A stretch of 64,000 nt of DNA from Citrus sinensis (taxonomy: Eukaryota; Streptophyta; Magnoliopsida; Sapindales; Rutaceae): NCBI RefSeq assembly GCF_022201045.2, contig NC_068560.1:22275501-22339500 (forward strand), written 5' to 3'. Position 1 is the stretch's first letter; every line of letters begins with the position of its first letter. Below are positions 55,756-64,000 of the stretch, piece after piece. The position numbers and the translations under genes are program-made. The notes below the pieces were generated by a model that was given only the letters and a program-made list of their open reading frames with translations, was not told the DNA's origin and did no database searches.

Positions 55756-57138
55756 CTAAAGTTGAAGATGATCTGCAGCAGACATCGGTTGAAAAATGGA
55801 ATCCGATTCCAGAGCTGTAGCCAGTTCTGGCCACAAGATAGCAGACACAGTCCAAGAGCCATCACACGTGGCACTTGGCCTTTGATTTATATAACCAACT
55901 CCAGACCTCTCAATAATTGAACTCACTGCTCCCAGAACTGGGTTCCCAAACCCAAAGTCCAATTCAGCCACTGGAAATCTTCGTCCTGATGATACCACGA
56001 CTGTTGGACCATCTCTCCCGAGCACCACTCTTGCTAGCATCAATCCGGGCCTGTGGCACTCTATCCAATCAATCAGGTCCAAGAAGTGAGCTTCATTTGT
56101 CACTTTTGTTATTGAATCATGAACCCTGTTGGCAATTTCTGATATGGACCCTTGCTTCAGTTCTGTAACACTTGCTTCTCCAACAGCCAGAGACAAAACA
56201 TTTCCTATGTAACTTGACATGGGATTTTCATATTTAAGAATTCTACAGCGTCCATCAACTAACCAACCCATCTTGCACTTTCCATGTTTCTCGTCGATGG
56301 AAGTGACCATAATCTTCCATATGTAAGCCGAGAAAGCTTCAACTTTTGTTCTCTTTTTACCTTTGACGGATGCGAGTTGTTGCAGCCTGCTAATGCTTGA
56401 AGCATCAATGTGGTAGAGGCGCTTCAGCAAGATGTTCGTTGACGGAATGTTTGAGATCTCTTCTATGGTGCACTTGACAAAAGTTTGATCCAAAGAAGGA
56501 TGATAGCTTGGCGGGAAACGTGCACGAAGGTTTCTCTGAAGATCTGGTGAGCATGTTATTGGTTTTTGTTGAGCTATTTCTGACCATGAGACAAGAAACT
56601 TGCCGAAGGAACTTGCATCGCCAAGTGCATGGTCGAAACTGAAAGTAATCGAAATGCCTCCACAGGTGTAACTTGTCACTTGGATTTGCAAAGGGAAGTC
56701 TGGCTGAATAGAGACTAGCTTTCCTTGAAGAGATTCATTAAGGTTGTAGAAATCGTGATTCACTAAAGGGATATTGGCTTCGGCTTCTAAAACTAACGCT
56801 CCATTGTTATCACAAATGATCTCGGGCTCGTTAGTTTGAGGATTCTGAATGATTCTACCGGCAAAAGGGTAGTAAAAATTCAGAGTTTTAGCAAGGGAGA
56901 TTCTCAGGGTCTGGATGATCAAGGGATAGTTTTTGCCAAAAGGCCTGCGGTAGAAGTAGAAGTATGTGACTGGAAAACGGCCGGAAAGTAGGTCAAGGTT
57001 TGAGAGTTGAAGGGTATGAGGCTCTGGCAAGGGACCTATAGCTTTGACAATACTTTTTCCAGTGGGTTTCACTTCAAATTTTCCATCTGCTGAAGCCTGC
57101 ATTAATTCCATTGGAATGTTGCCAAACGTTTGTGTCAT
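55756..57138 (-). CDS. BAHD-family acyltransferase
   Basis: This encodes a cytosolic acyl-CoA-dependent O- or N-acyltransferase of specialised metabolism. The intronless frame gives 460 residues, typical of the family. The catalytic HXXXD motif is HALGD (about residue 170, in FSFDHALGDASS). The structural motif near the C-terminus is DFGFG (about 393) in place of the commoner DFGWG. The N-terminal KPTGKSIVKAIGPLPEPHTLQLSNLDLL block and DFGFGNP resemble coniferyl-alcohol acyltransferase-like members; the actual acceptor and donor cannot be set from sequence. The start is the first ATG, 47 bases downstream of a TATA box on the minus strand. Confidence 0.92.
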   Translation of the reverse strand: MTQTFGNIPMELMQASADGKFEVKPTGKSIVKAIGPLPEPHTLQLSNLDLLSGRFPVTYFYFYRRPFGKNYPLIIQTLRISLAKTLNFYYPFAGRIIQNPQTNEPEIICDNNGALVLEAEANIPLVNHDFYNLNESLQGKLVSIQPDFPLQIQVTSYTCGGISITFSFDHALGDASSFGKFLVSWSEIAQQKPITCSPDLQRNLRARFPPSYHPSLDQTFVKCTIEEISNIPSTNILLKRLYHIDASSISRLQQLASVKGKKRTKVEAFSAYIWKIMVTSIDEKHGKCKMGWLVDGRCRILKYENPMSSYIGNVLSLAVGEASVTELKQGSISEIANRVHDSITKVTNEAHFLDLIDWIECHRPGLMLARVVLGRDGPTVVVSSGRRFPVAELDFGFGNPVLGAVSSIIERSGVGYINQRPSATCDGSWTVSAILWPELATALESDSIFQPMSAADHLQL

Positions 57139-57184
57139 ATAGCAAAGCTCAAGTGTGTGATATTTTTCATCAATTAGAGATACA

Positions 57185-57192
57185 TTTATATA
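57185..57192 (-). promoter_or_regulatory. TATA box of the BAHD gene
   Basis: TATATAAA on the minus strand, 47-54 bases upstream of the ATG, leaving a short 5' UTR. Confidence 0.65.
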
Positions 57193-58065
57193 GTGAAGTG
57201 ATTTTATTACTTTTTGGCATCAGCAAGCACTTGGCAAGTTTGGATCGTCGAGTTTGGCTGACAACATGATAGTGGAATGAAAGTTGTTGATCTGGGAATC
57301 ACTTTTGGTTTAAAATTGAACCAACTTTTCTTTGCATATTGGAAGAAAATGCTAGATGTAATAGAGTGACTCATTATTTAAAAAAAAAAACTCATCCCAT
57401 TATCTCAGCATGTTAAGGTGGTAAGACACGAGATGACTAGCAGAATTATGTGTTTTAAACTGAGATCCATTAACTACTTTAATAATAAATTTAGTGGGTC
57501 TCACTTTGGGCCTTATTGATAGTCTCATTATCGAACCCACTGCTCTGTCGCATGCTAACTAGAGCAATATTAAACCGTCATATTTCCACCCTATTGTTAT
57601 AAGGAGACAGTAAAACCATTTTTTTACATATTTCTTTCATTGCTTCCCAACCTTAACATGTATAAGAGCACATTATAATTGCAACAAATTTTCAAGGACA
57701 AACCAATCAAATAATGGAGTTTGGGAGAAGAGAATCCCACTTGTTGAAATGGTCCAAAGTATGCATTATCATCAGACAAACAAACTATTGGCAGTAGCAT
57801 ACATGGCAGCATATTTTATTTGTAAAGATTCTCATTGTAAAACAAACTTAAAGAGTCCACAAACAATCAAAATCTTGCGATATACTTAAGTGGATCTTTG
57901 GTGACAAAGAGTGGTACATGTCATTATAATCAAGATTTTTGTTGGGGTTTGCTGAAAGCCTGAAATTATTTATACCCACTAACATCTTGTCAACACTAGT
58001 ATTTACACTGTATTGATCATCGTCACAATGCAGTTCAATAGTTGATGAGAATAAATTTTACGAAA

Positions 58066-58265
58066 GGGTAATGATACAGTCGTAAAGTTTTTTTTTTTTT
58101 TATAGGAATAATGTTGTATAAATTAATATGATATGATTTATTATAACTGGTTGAATTAAAAATATTATATGACTCAAATGATTTTTTTATTTTTTAATTT
58201 TCAATCTACTAATCAGATTAGTCCACATCAAATTATATAAGATTGTTTCTTCACAATTTCTCTAT
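58066..58265. mobile_element. Decayed relative of the 203-bp MITE
   Basis: It begins GGGTAATGATACAGTCGTAAAG, close to the left end of the copies at 33348 and 61894. It keeps internal phrases in order (atgatatgatttatt, ggttgaatt, gactcaaatgattt, ccacatcaaatt). The right end is too degraded to place, and no TSD is evident. Confidence 0.5.
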
Positions 58266-59819
58266 ATAAAATATTGTCGAGTGTGGTTTCATTTTATTGC
58301 GATGATGTCCCCATTGCTGAGTTTCGGTTCCCGTTATAGGTTGTTGCATAATTATGTATGCACCCAAGGCCCAAGGGTTGGTTTCGGTAGTCTAGGCGAG
58401 CTGGGCTGTACTCAAACATTCTTGTGTTTAAAGAAAGATTGGTGATGTATGATCCTGCAGTATATTTCATTAGCCGATTTTTTAATTATGTTATTTATTC
58501 TAAAATTAATCTTACGAAAAAATAAAAAATATTTAAAAAAAATATTTTTTTCTTCACTCTCAATCTCTCAACCGATTAACTTCTCATTTCTCTCAATTTT
58601 CTTTTAATTGATTCAAAATTTGAATGAAATAGTAAGTCTTAATCAAATCCCATATTAAAATTAAACAAAATCTTAGGTTATCACACAAAGAAAAACCAAT
58701 ATCAACAGTAACAAAAAAAAAACAAATCACTTGTTTATAAAATTTAACCAAACCCAATATTGAAACTTGGGTGGAGTTGATGGCTAAGCTAAAGAGAGTG
58801 GGGTGGGGGAGAGAGATAAAATAAAATTAAAAAAAATATTTTCAACAAGGTTAATTTTGAAAATAATAAGACAAACTAAAAAATAGAGGCTAGTGAGACA
58901 ATTTAAGGGGGGGTCAAATATCATTACTCTTAAAAAAAATATTATATCAAACCAAATACATATTATAAATCTAAATTATAACGAGAAAATTCTTGATGTT
59001 CTTACGCAATCCTCCTTATTTATTTATAATTCGTCATGCATATATAAATATTACCACAATTATTAAAAAAAATATACGCGACAAGAAGTGGATGAAATTA
59101 AAATGGAGAAAATGCTCCTAAAACATCCAAGAGAAGAAATCAAACTACAACAAATAACAACTTGACAGCCATGGAGATATCTCTCCTGCGCTCCTTTACA
59201 ATATTCTTTACCACTAATATTGGTTCGGACAAGGAAATGACAGAAACGCCTGGGCGTGTTCGTTAATAAGAGACAAGTCATTTTTTCACTTTTGAAATTT
59301 TAATTTATCAATCTGATTGCATGTAGAAAGTGGAAAAAACGACAGCCACATCCTGCATTATCCATTGGCTCCCATATGAGACTTGAGCTTGATCATCTCC
59401 ATAATGGAAAATATTTGAGCAACCATATGTTACAAACTAATCTTACTTGATTGATTGATACATTCTTCATGTGATCGCACATGCATTTGTTGTTCATAAA
59501 TTTGTGCCCTAACCCGGCTTTCATAAAATAATCCATGGTACCTTTCTCACCTTTGGAACCTACTAGAATTCCCCCACACTTAATATTTTTCATTTGTGCA
59601 TTGTTCATATCCATTAGTGTAACATGTGGATTGTGGCTTCAAAAAAGCTAGGATGTAAAGCTTTGATACTATATATAGGCTAAGCAATTACATTAATTGC
59701 CAAAAAGTCGAATATGACGTTACAAAGTACACAATCATGCAAGGAAAATGTGGTCCCATATGTCACATGTTAAAGTACTGTAGTGCATTCATTTCCATTC
59801 TTCAAATCCTTTGATCATC

Positions 59820-59829
59820 CTTTATATAA
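59820..59829 (+). promoter_or_regulatory. TATA box of the small basic-protein gene, with an upstream ORF
   Basis: CTTTATATAAG lies about 100 bases before the ATG at 59928. An 11-codon frame begins at an ATG at 59832 and ends at TGA before the main start. If transcription starts the usual ~30 bases after the TATA box, that ATG falls upstream of the cap site and would not be a true uORF. Confidence 0.5.
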
Positions 59830-59927
59830 GCCATGAAGCAGTGGTGGCATTTCACAAATCCTACTTGAGAGATCTAAGCCATTGCCTTTCCTAACAGGCT
59901 GATTCATCATCATCATCCTTAGCTTCC

Positions 59928-60308
59928 ATGGCAACCCAAATTGCGACCTTGTCATCAAGATTAATCCAGCACCGTAAAACCAAAGGGTCCAAGAAAATCT
60001 GGCCGACAACGTCACATCAGCATTCTGAGCGCTGGACTCATCATAATTCGGATCAAATTAATGATGCTCATGTGAAGGGAAAGAAGATGAAGATGAAGAT
60101 GAAGCGGAAGCCAAAACACTGGGCACAAGAACGTTCGAGATTACGGTTTTGGTACGTGACAACATCTATAAGATACCTACTAAGGAAGGCAAGAGCCTTT
60201 TACAATGAGTTCTGCAGCGAGAAGTACGATGATAATCCAAAAGTGTTCAAACAAGTAATGATTGCTGACCCTTATTTCTCAATCCCAGTGATCCCCCCTC
60301 CAATGTAA
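59928..60308 (+). CDS. Small basic plant protein of unknown function, 126 residues
   Basis: I do not recognise the family. The frame starts at CCATGGCA, a strong plant start context. The first half is polar and basic with a KGKKMKMKMKRK run (about 51-62), a possible nuclear or membrane-association signal. The second half, from RLRFWYVTTSIRYLLRKARAFYNEFCSEK (about 71-99), looks like one amphipathic helix. The end (IADPYFSIPVIPPPM) is hydrophobic and proline-rich. The combination of Trp/Tyr/Phe-rich ordered C-terminus, good start context and TATA box favours a real, possibly stress- or pathogen-induced small protein. It has a single exon. Confidence 0.6.
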   Translation: MATQIATLSSRLIQHRKTKGSKKIWPTTSHQHSERWTHHNSDQINDAHVKGKKMKMKMKRKPKHWAQERSRLRFWYVTTSIRYLLRKARAFYNEFCSEKYDDNPKVFKQVMIADPYFSIPVIPPPM

Positions 60309-61893
60309 ATTAACATTGTACTTTAGTTATGTCAAAAGTTCGATGTTTTATATGATTATGAGTTAATTAAGCCAAGGTAATGTTTAAAAATAATATCGAG
60401 CGTACCTAATTTGAACTATATCTAAAAGTGTTATGCTGCAATAATGTACTAAATCACACCCAGTGATACTCTATATGATAAAAGTTTGTATGTACTAATA
60501 TTCATTCAATCCAATTTGTCAATTGCACACTTTAATGTAAATGTCAAATTTTATATATATGTGTTTCTAGCTAGGATCAACTAATTAATTTGTGGGGAGA
60601 AAGCGTTAATAATCTCCACTCAAGTTATTGAATATAATCCTGTAAAGTTAGCTTTCTACATTATATGTAACGATCATTTTTTTACTTAGGTTTCTGACCT
60701 TCAGCGATTTATACACTATCCATTATATCCATTGGTTTTAGTGTAAAATCTGCATGCTTTTAGTTAACATTTTTGAAAATATTAAATTTAAATTTAATAT
60801 TACAGTAAAAAAATCTGTCGGGAACCTACTGTCATGATATATAACTGGCAAGAGTAATCCAAAAACCTACTTTAGTGAGAAATTATGTACCACATTTTCT
60901 ATGTAACTAGTGAAATTGATACTGGGAGGTGCGGTAAGAACTACCGATCCAAGAGATGATTCTGAAATATGTATGATTAAAAGGACTAAGAAACCTCTAA
61001 GGGGAACTGATCAGTCTTAGCTACTTAAAATTTATGTACTATAATATTTGGAAACACTCAAAACGCCAAACGGGCCTACAAAATTTTTTAAAATTCATTC
61101 AAAATTCAACTAAGTTAATCTATGTCACATCCTCTTAAAGTTGCGAAAAGGTGGTACTACCACAAGAAATGGCCTCCATATATTTCAATTCAATGGCTGC
61201 CTTCTGGAGTTTTACATTTCTATTTATAGTTATGTGTTAAACGATTCATATTGGTGCTTGTTTTCCAATTTGATGTTTAATCTGTTTTCATTACTACTAT
61301 CAAAATAAGTATCAAATTTCCACCACATAAAAAGAATCCATATGATAATGTCATATAAGGACCACCAAAGATATCATAAATTTTCTTGAAGTACTTCAAT
61401 TTATAATATAGAGCAAAGCCGGCCGACATGATTGAATGTCGGTGAGGGTATTCTTTTCTTGGAAATTAAATACGCATTTGATTTATATCAAAAAGTTAGG
61501 GATCTAGTCCTATCTTGATTATCGTATCACTCATTTATTAAATAATAAAATTTATAACTTATAAAATTACTTAAATACCATTTAATTGATGAATGTGACA
61601 TCAATTGGAACTAAATTAGAAATTAAATATTAAGATATTTATTATTGCTCCTATATTTATGGGTGATTGATGGTTAATAAATTAATAATGGATAAGGAAG
61701 ACGCATGACATAATAAAAGAGCTTTCAACATTTCAATCTATGTGGGATTTATCTATGAAATGGTAGTTAGAATAGAGTAATAAATAATTTTACAAAATAA
61801 CGAAATTAATCATCCAATAGAGAAGTATCACATAATATTTAGGTTAAAATACTGCAATAATAAATAGAAATTATAGTATTATTATTTTCAAAA
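60309..61893. other. Intergenic AT-rich DNA
   Basis: This is the 3' flank of the small gene, then AT-rich sequence without recognised coding or defined repeats. Confidence 0.5.
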
Positions 61894-62096
61894 GAGTAAT
61901 GATATAGTCACAAACTATTGTACAAACTTATTTTGTACAAACTGATGTTGCATGATAAGATTGGTTGAATTAAATATCACTTGACCCACGTGATTTGTTT
62001 TTATTATTTTATATTTTCATTCAATCAATGAATTAATGTCACGTCAGTTTGTATAAAATAAATTTGTACAAGAGTTTGTGGCTATATCATCACTCT
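61894..62096. mobile_element. 203-bp MITE, copy 2, hAT-type 8-bp TSD
   Basis: Same length and foldback structure as 33348-33550, with the central spacer in the opposite orientation. It is flanked by identical 8-bp TTTCAAAA at 61886-61893 and 62097-62104. Both known copies thus entered a site reading TTCAAAA. Confidence 0.9.
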
Positions 62097-62157
62097 TTTC
62101 AAAACTCACCGGTGCATCGAGATCTAAAAACTCGATACTTTAAATATTTTCCCTTAG

Positions 62158-63330
62158 CCATGTTTGGCATGCCGCATTATACTGTATTAGCGCTCTGCAT
62201 TGCATTAAAATATGACAATATGATGTTTGGCACTTCTCCGGTATTGCATTAAGAAAAAAATTAATGTGGGAAACCCCGCATAACGGAAATGCTAGTGAAA
62301 CTCGGGTTTATACTGTATTAGCTTCTTCTTCTTCATCTTCTCTATTTCTCTCTCTTTCTTTTTTCTTTTTCTTTTTTCCTTTTCCCCTCTTCTTCTTCGT
62401 CTTCCCTGTTACTCTCTCTCTCTTTTTGTTTTATTTTTTTCCTTTTCCCCTCTTCTTCTTCATCTTCTCTGTTTTTCTCTCTTTTCTTTTTTCCTTTTCC
62501 CCTCTTCTTCTTTGTCTTCTCTGATTCTCACTCTCTCTCTTTTTTTCTTTTATTTTTTTCCCTTTTCCCCTCTTCTTCTTCGCATATTTGTTTCTCTCTC
62601 TCATTTTTCTTTTATTTTTATTTTTTTCCTTTTCCCCTCTTCTTTTTCGTCTTCTTTGTTTCTTCTTCTTCTTAGTTTCTTGTTTGTCATCTTCTCCTCC
62701 ATTTCTCAGTTTCTTAGCTTTTGTGCTTTTGCATTTGCTGCTTCTTTTTTTTTTTTTACTTTTGCTTTTTTTCAAAATAATAAATAATATAACTTTTTAA
62801 TATAATATAATATAAAATTTTCTTTTCTTTTATTTTTATATCATAATTATTAATATAAATTAATAATTTATTATTCATATTTTAATTTTTATTATATTAA
62901 AAATATTCCTAAATAATGTATTATTTAATTATATAATAATTAATATATCAAATTGATTAATAAGTACTTAAATAATATATAAAAATAAGAATATAACTTG
63001 ATATTACATTATTTAATTATATTATAGTAATTAATATATAAAAATTTAATATAACTAATAAAAATATTTATATATAAATAAATTTAAATAATATTAATTT
63101 AAAATAAATGTTATGCTGTCGATTATAAGCCTATAAGCTTCAATTTTTATGGAAAAAATATTTTTTTAATATTCATACTAAAAAATAATGTTAAATTTCT
63201 AAAATTTAAGACTTCTATATTTTGTATTTTTTTAAGTACTAATAAATATTATTTTCTAAATATATAATTTAAGTTAATTACAAAAAAAATTAATACAGTA
63301 CAGTGTATCACCAAATATTGTACAATATTA
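62158..63330. mobile_element. Possible MITE-like element with a polypyrimidine core
   Basis: The left end (ATGTTTGGCATGCCGCATTA, then tactgtattag) resembles the reverse complement of the sequence near 63295-63325 (atatttggtgatacactgtactgtatta). This suggests inverted ends about 1.1 kb apart, and similar phrases recur inside near 62223 and 62310. The TSD is not clear. The interior consists of the pyrimidine minisatellite and AT-rich DNA. Confidence 0.35.
62330..62760. repeat. Polypyrimidine minisatellite, irregular ~70-bp units
   Basis: About 430 bases are almost all C and T on the plus strand. A phrase ending in CCTTTTCCCCTCTTCTTCTT recurs about five times, at variable spacing (near 62377, 62440, 62490, 62565 and 62630). 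Open frames on both strands here are repeat translations (Ser/Phe/Leu-rich or Lys/Arg-rich), not genes. Confidence 0.85.
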
Positions 63331-63499
63331 TTATAATACAGTGCTAATGTAATACAACATAATACAATACATCAACATTAAATGTTAGAGTGCAATTTAT
63401 GCACTAGTTTTGCATTGTTTACTTCCCTTAATATCGATGTTTTGCACTTAATAATAATGTTTTACTTGTGTTTTACTTTTGTAGGTGCAATTCTATTGA

Positions 63500-64000
63500 T
63501 TGATGATAAAATTGAGCTAAAAGATGATGTTTAAGGAGGATTGTTCTCTTGGAGAAATTTCTGAGCGTCAGAAGAACTTTGTTGATAAGGCGTGGGCGCG
63601 TGCTAAAAACTGCGGACCTGCAGTTTTTAGTTTAACGTGTTTTGTATTTTTGGTTATTTTTGTAATTACGAATTTAATATTTCAGATATTAGTATTTTAT
63701 TTTAAATAGAATTCTAAAAGAGAAGAGAGAGAGAGTATTTAAGAGAGGAATCTATTGTGAAAAAGGGGGGATTTTGGATTGGAGAAACCCTAGATCTTAA
63801 TTTTTCTCTTCTCTCTATGAAGAACTAAACCTATTTTTCTGGTTGAAGGATAACGAAGCTTTGATTCATCACTACTGTGAGATCTTTCTTGTGCTTTAAT
63901 TGTTTTATTGCTTTTTGGGTATTTGTTTATTCTCTGAATTAGTTTCATGATTATGTTTGTTAATTAGGTAATTGGCCACTATTTAATTATCAACTTAATC
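63500..64000 (+). mobile_element. Possible 5' region of a retroelement running off the window
   Basis: The stretch has a conserved-looking leader organisation: a GC-richer block ending in GCGGACCTGCAG (about 63612), then a purine tract (gagagagagag near 63725), then AAACCCTAGATC and a pyrimidine-rich leader. I have an impression of similarity to leaders of large plant retroelements, but no LTR pair, primer site or gag can be seen before the window ends. Confidence 0.25.

Larger units (their letters stand above)
57139..59927. other. Intergenic DNA with TATA boxes at both edges
   Basis: The left edge is the BAHD promoter (see 57185). The right edge is the promoter of the small gene at 59928 (see 59820). 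In between is a decayed MITE-like copy (58066-58265), and near 57400-57480 a weak tRNA-like head (TTAAGGTGGTAAG then TTTTAAACTGAGATCC). A 73-codon minus-strand frame at 59393-59614 has plausible composition but no recognisable domain, so I do not call it. Confidence 0.5.

Noticed and set aside
59393-59614. 73-codon minus-strand frame with plausible composition
   Set aside because: No domain, signal peptide or conserved motif is recognisable, and the flanks show no clear promoter, so it is not supported enough to call.
62264-62800. Several overlapping Phe/Leu/Ser-rich and Lys/Arg-rich frames
   Set aside because: They translate the polypyrimidine minisatellite on each strand.
1-64000. CRISPR arrays, bacterial operons, organellar insertions
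   Set aside because: No regularly spaced repeat arrays or prokaryotic gene layout; the ClpP gene has a transit peptide and an intron and is nuclear, not a plastid-DNA insertion.

Overview
The window is nuclear DNA of a dicot plant. It is AT-rich, has intron-containing genes with GT-AG junctions, and holds many small DNA transposons, a solo LTR and a near-complete endogenous pararetrovirus. The protein set and the petuvirus-like integrant suggest a woody eudicot, and Citrus is my best guess. That rests on recognition by eye, not on a database search.

Genes, left to right. CLPP4, a plastid Clp protease subunit, lies on the minus strand in 2 exons (5282-6510). A single-exon A1 aspartic protease of the CDR1 type is on the minus strand (11103-12431). 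A plant protein of unknown function is on the minus strand (15490-16365). A RIPK-like receptor-like cytoplasmic kinase is on the plus strand in 5 exons (20112-22180). A membrane-anchored GT4 glycosyltransferase is on the plus strand (23332-24825). A nodulin-like/NFD4-type MFS transporter is on the minus strand in 3 exons (27011-30234). A P-type PPR protein is on the plus strand (50942-53443), with a probably spliced 3' UTR. A BAHD acyltransferase is on the minus strand (55756-57138). A small basic protein is on the plus strand (59928-60308). These are unrelated housekeeping, signalling and metabolic genes, with no sign of a pathway cluster.

The space between genes is a transposon graveyard in which many element ends can be defined from target-site duplications (TSDs). 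There are MULE-type elements at 6746-7192 and 8527-9770 (the second carries a broken RNase H-like gene). A PIF/Harbinger element with a transposase remnant lies at 17725-18808, and a TAA-flanked MITE at 25666-26556. A 1969-bp hAT-like element at 33062-35030 is itself invaded by a 203-bp MITE and a 642-bp MULE-type element. A second hAT element with a transposase tail lies at 37847-38871. A second copy of the 203-bp MITE lies at 61894-62096.

The most striking feature is the endogenous pararetrovirus at 40782-48254. It has one uninterrupted 2143-codon polyprotein (movement protein, coat protein with zinc knuckle, protease, reverse transcriptase, RNase H). It also has an initiator-tRNA-Met primer site, a promoter with TATA box, and identical 101-bp direct repeats 7254 bp apart. 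At its left end a 119-bp piece of the movement-protein region is duplicated out of place. It sits between two inverted copies of an older repeat, the left one of which was already split by a 480-bp solo LTR.
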